Shown piece by piece: positions 59,390-64,000 of a stretch of DNA of 64,000 bases (position 1 is its first letter; each line of letters starts with the position of its first letter). The translations under genes were made by a program, and so were the position numbers. Under the pieces are notes generated by a model that had not been told where the DNA came from, made no database searches, and saw only the letters and a list, made by a program, of their open reading frames with translations. The stretch comes from Siphonodentalium dalli (taxonomy: Eukaryota; Mollusca; Scaphopoda; Gadilida; Siphonodentaliidae), in the NCBI GenBank assembly GCA_032622095.1, contig CP136062.1:137782351-137846350 (forward strand). The letters run 5' to 3'.

Positions 59390-61595
59390 TATGGGAGGCC
59401 CTTTTCACATTTATTATTTATTTGCGCTTAAGCGCAAATCATTTGCGCTTAAGCGCAAATATGTGTCTATCAATTTATTTGCGCTTAAGCGCAAATACCT
59501 AACACTCCCTTACTTCCCTCTGATTGTGAATGATTGAGTCCATCTCATACTGAGGCATAGTATATTATGATGGGCCCATAGTAATAGCCCCATACAGACT
59601 CGAAGTTGAAGAAAAAACATATTTCCATATGCATATCAGCATCTCTGTCCCTGGTGTCCCAGGAATTGGTGTCTCACTCCCAGAGCTCTAGTATATTTTA
59701 TTAAAGGGATATCTCCTGCACAGATATATACCATTTCTATGGCCATAAAAAGGGAATTAGGGGTTACCGGGGGGCTTGCTTCCTTCATATTGTGTACTTA
59801 TTGACTTGAAATAGGGGAAAACCCCTATTTTCATATTATCAGCATCCCTGTCCCCAAGAATGTGTGTCTCCATCACAGAGATCAAGTATATTTTATAAAT
59901 GAGACATATCCTGCACAGATCTATACCATTTCCATGTCATAAAAGGGATCTAGGGTTACTGGGGGATTGCTTCCCTCATATGTAGTCCAAGTCTTCTCGT
60001 ACTAAAACCGGCTAAGATATTGGGATGGAGGTGCCGGTCTTTAGTCCAAGCCCGCTTCTATACGGATCCTATCACACGAGTTACGCCCACGATCTGTGGC
60101 GGGAATCTGTGGTGTATTTTACTCGATTTACCTGATGAATCAATACATGATGCTATATACATCGGAAAGAGAGACATCTTATGGTCATAATGGTGTATAA
60201 TAATCTAACTTTCATGTTAAATTACGCATAGAATATTCCGGTTGTTTGTTACCAACATCGCTGTTTTTTCTGTTTGTTTACTTAACTGAAAGCCGAACTC
60301 AGGTTCCGAAGAACTTCGGCATTGTCCGGTGTTTGTTCTGAGTATTCTAGTTTCCGTTTCTATATATAGCGCGGGGTTTTCCGAACAAAATAGCGAAAAC
60401 CGATCGCCGCAAAGTCCAGTTTCCAATGTGCTTTGAGAACAATTCCCGCACTAAAAACTTAATGACATAATGGAGGATCAGAAAGGTAGTTTTGTTGACA
60501 ATTTTCGCAAGCAACTTGTCAAAATTGGAGCAAATTAGAACTCTTGTGTCTGACTTGCCATGCGTGTGATTTTCATCCATGTGCATTTTGACTTTTGTGT
60601 TGATAAAATAATCGGAGAACCGAATCACACAGTTTCGAAATATAGTTCTTCCGTTTTAGTGGGACTTTTCAAACTTAAGGTTTAAAATTTATACAAATTT
60701 TGTTTGATTTTTTGTGTGCTTAACAAGAGCAGTATATTGCTCTGTTCGCTTAGTATATATCTTAATTTCGCTGAAGTCCACCAAATGTGGGAAATGTAGC
60801 ACCATATTATTTATTCTAATGGTCGTTGTGTTTACACTGTTTTAAACTTTGAGAGGGTTGTAATTCCCCGTAATTTATTTAATGTATTACATTTATATCT
60901 TCAATGTTTAATTAATCTATTTATTTTTTATTTATTGACACACATAATTACGATTACAATGGAGAATTCATCGTAATTTGCGTTGTCAGTCGAAAATCTA
61001 CGGAATATTTTCAACGGAAAATGCCGAACACAGTTCGCGAGGTCAACTGAGTTCGCATACTTTTAAAAATTTGTAAACATTGCGGTAAATGTCTCTTTTC
61101 GCATTAAATTACCGCTTTCAATTCACAACTGATGTGGGTTTCAGATCAAATAGCATGTCTTCTGCGGAAAATATCCGTTTATTGTCGCAATTGTGATATT
61201 TTATTTCATATAATTGTGGTTTTATTTGAGCGGGTCACTAACGCTTAAGTCGTGTCATAAGAATGCATGGGCCTGGAACTCGGACTAAAGACCGGCACCT
61301 CCATCCCAATATCTTAGCCGGTTTTAGTACGAGAAGACTTGGACTACTCATATGGTGGGCCTACCGGTATATAGACTTGAGTGATGTGTTTATAGGCCTG
61401 TGCCATTTAAAATTAATTCAGGGGGGAATCAATGAATATTAATTTTTATTTGCGCTTAAGCGCAAATCATTTGCGCTTAATCGCAAATATGATCTATTTG
61501 CGCTTAAGCGCAAATGATAGAGGTTATTTGCGCTTAATCGCAAATATTTGCGCTTAAGCGTAAATAAATAATAAATGTGAAAAGGGCCTCCCATA
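59390..61595. mobile_element. Palindrome-array TIR element with a nested second element
   Basis: Exact ~40-bp inverted ends beginning TATGGGAGGCCCTTTTCACA (left) and ending ...GGCCTCCCATA (right). GCCAAC flanks both sides (59384-59389, 61596-61601). Just inside each end are arrays of the perfect 20-bp palindrome ATTTGCGCTTAAGCGCAAAT: three at 59429-59497 and about five, some mutated, at 61446-61566. A diverged 195-bp direct repeat lies at 59600-59980. The Mutator-like element at 59983-61346 is inserted in it, so the original length was about 834 bp. No coding sequence; superfamily unknown. Confidence 0.88.
59983..61346. mobile_element. Mutator-like non-autonomous element, copy 2 (8-bp TSD)
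   Basis: 1364 bp. TIR TAGTCCAAGTCTTCTCGTAC over ~65 bp; TSD CTCATATG (59975-59982, 61347-61354). Homologous throughout to 35584-36749, but with an extra ~200 bp (about 60680-60890) after AAACTTAAGGTT. Nested in the palindrome-array element. Confidence 0.88.
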
Positions 61596-61639
61596 GCCAA
61601 CACCGCCCGTATCTTTAATAATCTATTTCACAGTGTATA

Positions 61640-61815
61640 AAGGTGGTCCCAACTCGAGATTGCATCATTATGTTGTGACTTTTGTGAGTCGACATCGCTA
61701 ACATTGAATTGCTTACCTGGGAGCAATTCAGTGATTGTTGAAGATGCGAATACAAAAATCAAAATCGGTTCAAAAATGTCATCTAAATCATGCAATCTCG
61801 AGGTGGGACCACCAC
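61640..61815. repeat. Hairpin GGTGGTCCC.ACTCGAGATTGCAT
   Basis: 61645-61670 and 61785-61812 are inverted copies around a 115-bp loop. The region to 61925 is the counterpart of 3955-4165. Confidence 0.6.
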
Positions 61816-61929
61816 CTACCGTGAAATACATTGCAAGAAGCGTGTAATTCCATGTCAGGACATCAAACAGTTCCAAGGATTTGAACTGGTTGAGTACTAT
61901 CTCTATGGGGGTAGCCATAGTAGACATCC

Positions 61930-62520
61930 GTGACACATGCAACATATAGATAAATACATGCAGTACGTATATGCGAACCCCACAATTATGCATAACTACG
62001 CACCTCTTTCAACTGTTCGCACTGTGAGATAAACGCTCTTTATTTATACCGCATATACGACAACGAACGGGTAAATAACGCTCTTTATTGCTACATGATG
62101 CAGAGAAACGGAAGTTTTTGCAACTTGAATCTAATTCTTGTATATATATCAGATGTATTAAGGCACGGGCTCAATGTGAGTGCCCATTACTTCATTGTAT
62201 GCGCTTAAATGCCTCAGTGAGAGTGAACAAATTCTCTTTTCTGATCGAAATGGCCATGTATCGATTGGCGTGGCAAATTTAGGCAGGGACGTGGCTAGAA
62301 TGTCTCCGTTGGGGGGGGGGGTGTCCACCTTGGGAAATTCCAACTGCACCCCTCCCCTTGAATCAGATTCGGACCAAACACAAGTTTTGTATAATTCCAA
62401 TTGCATAAATCCTAACATCTAGTGGTCTAACTCCACACGGCTACGGGCAAGATACCAGGACACATGGTTGTTCCATCCGGTGTGAGAAAATTTTGAAAAC
62501 TATACATGAAAATCGCAAAT
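61930..62520. other. Repeat-derived DNA, no gene
   Basis: 62032-62090 carries two CGCTCTTTAT words. 62217-62280 is similar to 58330-58400 (GATCGAAATGGCCATGTATCGAT), so both belong to one dispersed repeat. 62310-62320 is a G run after a hAT-like GGGACGTGGCTAGAATG. Confidence 0.4.
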
Positions 62521-63060
62521 CCTATAGCATCTAGACTGGCCTCAACTGAAGTTTTCCTATAGTGTTGGAAATTTCTAACCTAATATTCCCCCTCAGGTTG
62601 GAAAATTCTCCAACTGATGACCATTTCAGTCCACAAGTTTGACCAAATGTAGTCAAATATTGTTTTATTAAACTAATTAGCAGTTTTTTATAGTCCACGG
62701 GGACAATGACACACCGGGGCGGCCATGGTTTTGAAATTTTGAAATCTGAACAAGAAAATCGCAAAATCCTACCATCTAGACTGGCATCGAGCCTTCCTAG
62801 AGTTGGAAATTTCAAACCTGACATCCCCACTTAGGTTAGAAAATTTCCAACTGATGACACTTCCAATGACAATGCTGACCAAATGTATGACAATATTGTT
62901 TCTTAAATTAACTAGCAGTTTTTGACTGGCCACGGGGGAGGGACCAGGACACAAGCTTTCCAAGTGTTGGAAATTTCCACCTGTCACCCCCCCCCCCCCT
63001 AAGGTTGAAAATTTCCAACTGATGACAATTTAATTCCAAAATTTTGACCAAAAATAGGAA
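62521..63060 (+). repeat. Degenerate ~200-240-bp tandem repeat
   Basis: GTTGGAAATTTC followed by CCCC...AGGTT(G/A)GAAAAT and TCCAACTGATGAC recurs at 62563, 62802 and 62964, with ATCTAGACTGGC and ACCAAATGTA words in the first two units. Poly-C at 62984-62998. Confidence 0.7.
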
Positions 63061-63282
63061 AATATGCAAATATTGGTCCAAAAACAATTAATTCCCCCAA
63101 TAAATTGTTTGAAAATCAAACTACAAGAACATTTTCAACCTATTGTTGGTGTGTAATTTCCAACTAATATTTTGGCAGGTATGAAATTTTCAACTGTTGA
63201 AAAATTTGACCAAAGTTGGGGGGTGAAACAATACCCCCAACCCCCCCCCCCCCCAGTCGCCACGTTTCTGCATATAGGTCTG

Positions 63283-63395
63283 CACTCGCCTCCGATATGA
63301 CGGGGTTCGAACCCGTTCCAAACTCGTCTAGCCCAGACTGTGATGATATTATCCACGACACAACCACCTCCGACACCGGACATAATTAAAAGCTA
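63283..63395 (-). mobile_element. tRNA-derived SINE fragment 2
   Basis: The minus strand has GTGGATAATATCATCACAG, CTGGGCTAGACGAG and a perfect B box GGTTCGAACCC with its T-stem (ACGGGTTCGAACCCCGT). It matches the fragment at 58430. The acceptor stem is degenerate, so it is not a tRNA gene. Confidence 0.65.
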
Positions 63396-63704
63396 TAGCG
63401 TTGGGAAGTGTATCAGTCTGAACATGGGTTCGAATATTGACTCATAACGGATATATACCATTATATTTTAACATCACAATAGTCCAGGAACATTAGGCAA
63501 AAAGAGCCAAATTAAGGAAATAAATACCACCGAAGAGTGTGTGTGTATCTGCTGATGTGACATAACATCACAGACAATACACTAAAAGTCTCCAAAATGA
63601 GAGGTGAGAATTTTGAGCCGAAAATACAAAAATGAGGTACAACAAAATTGCCAAAAATCAACCAAAACAAACAATTTCAGAATTGTACCGAATGCATGTA
63701 TAAT

Positions 63705-63985
63705 ATACTTATTGTCCCCCGAAAAATTTATTTTTGGGGGACTATTGTAATCAGCCCCGTCCGTCCCACCGTGCGTCCGTCCGTCCGGAGTTATAACTCC
63801 AGTAATGATCATCCGAGTTGATTGAAACTTTGTATGTATGTGTCTCAACCAAGAACACAGGTGCTCTGCGATTCTGGGTTTGATCCGATGTTCTTTTATG
63901 GAGTTATTTCCCTTTTTTAATTTTTTTTTTACTAAAACATTTCTCACTTTTTCGGTTTCCGGATTATATCTCAAGTTTGGATCTT
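63705..63985. repeat. GTCCCCCGAAAAAT interspersed repeat (partial)
   Basis: Starts with the hairpin GTCCCCCGAAAAATTTATTTTTGGGGGAC (63714-63742), then GTCCGTCCGTCCGGAGTTATA and ACTTTGTATGTATGTG phrases. It looks like the GGGCCATAACTC group of repeats. It runs off the window edge. Confidence 0.5.
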
Positions 63986-64000
63986 TTAATTGCAAATACC

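Noticed and set aside
61628..61993. 121-residue ORF as an ion-channel-like exon
   Set aside because: Part of a dispersed repeat with a hairpin; the counterpart at 3955-4165 does not keep the frame.
63283..63395. tRNA gene
   Set aside because: Good B box, but acceptor and D stems do not pair.

Overview
The window is metazoan nuclear DNA, AT-rich and intron-rich, with about two thirds of it recognisable as transposable elements or tandem repeats. Spliced exons with GT-AG borders, CR1/L2- and Jockey-type non-LTR retrotransposons, and interspersed repeats carrying the phrase GGGCCATAACTC followed by polypyrimidine/GACAGACA tracts suggest a lophotrochozoan, most likely a bivalve or other mollusc (inference; no species marker is visible).

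Three host genes can be read. (1) At the left edge, plus strand, exons at 17-715, 3037-3122, 4300-4493 and probably 5651-5757 encode an adaptor-like protein with an Asn/Gln/Thr-rich repeat region followed by an SH2-like fold that lacks the conserved phosphotyrosine-binding Arg. (2) On the minus strand, four exons (31867-31988, 18140-18223, 16076-16178, 13068-13163) join in phase to a 134-residue MED10, a Mediator middle-module subunit. It spans 19 kb and its introns hold most of the window's elements. (3) On the minus strand at 54866-55368 there is a terminal exon of an EF-hand (sarcoplasmic calcium-binding protein-like) gene.

The rest is layered mobile DNA, much of it with target-site duplications (TSDs) that can be read directly. 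1.7-2.9 kb: a 1.19-kb foldback element with a 9-bp TSD. 7-16 kb: three hAT-like and two mariner-like MITEs, a 1.18-kb hAT-like element (8-bp TSD) and a palindrome array. 19.0-19.6 kb: a 535-bp miniature LTR retrotransposon (TRIM) whose LTRs contain a 5S rRNA-like sequence, the most unusual object here. 24.7-31.8 kb: a PHD/endonuclease/RT LINE and a truncated sister copy in opposite orientation, forming a giant inverted repeat inside MED10 intron 1. 32.7-36.8 kb: long-TIR elements. 37.5-43.4 kb: a Jockey-like LINE whose 3' part is in a nearly perfect 1.72-kb tandem duplication. 43.9-47.6 kb: a second foldback element and a 1.8-kb element with a 3-bp TSD inserted in a LINE fragment. 48.4-52 kb: a nearly complete LINE. 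52.5-54.6 kb: three MITEs of two TSD types sharing one palindromic module. 57-64 kb: tandem repeats, nested long-TIR elements built on short perfect palindromes, and tRNA-derived SINEs.

The non-autonomous elements repeatedly have arrays of short self-complementary motifs close to their ends. None of them carries a recognisable transposase here. All LINE copies are broken by frameshifts, stops, a deletion or a catalytic-site change, so nothing mobile looks autonomous.
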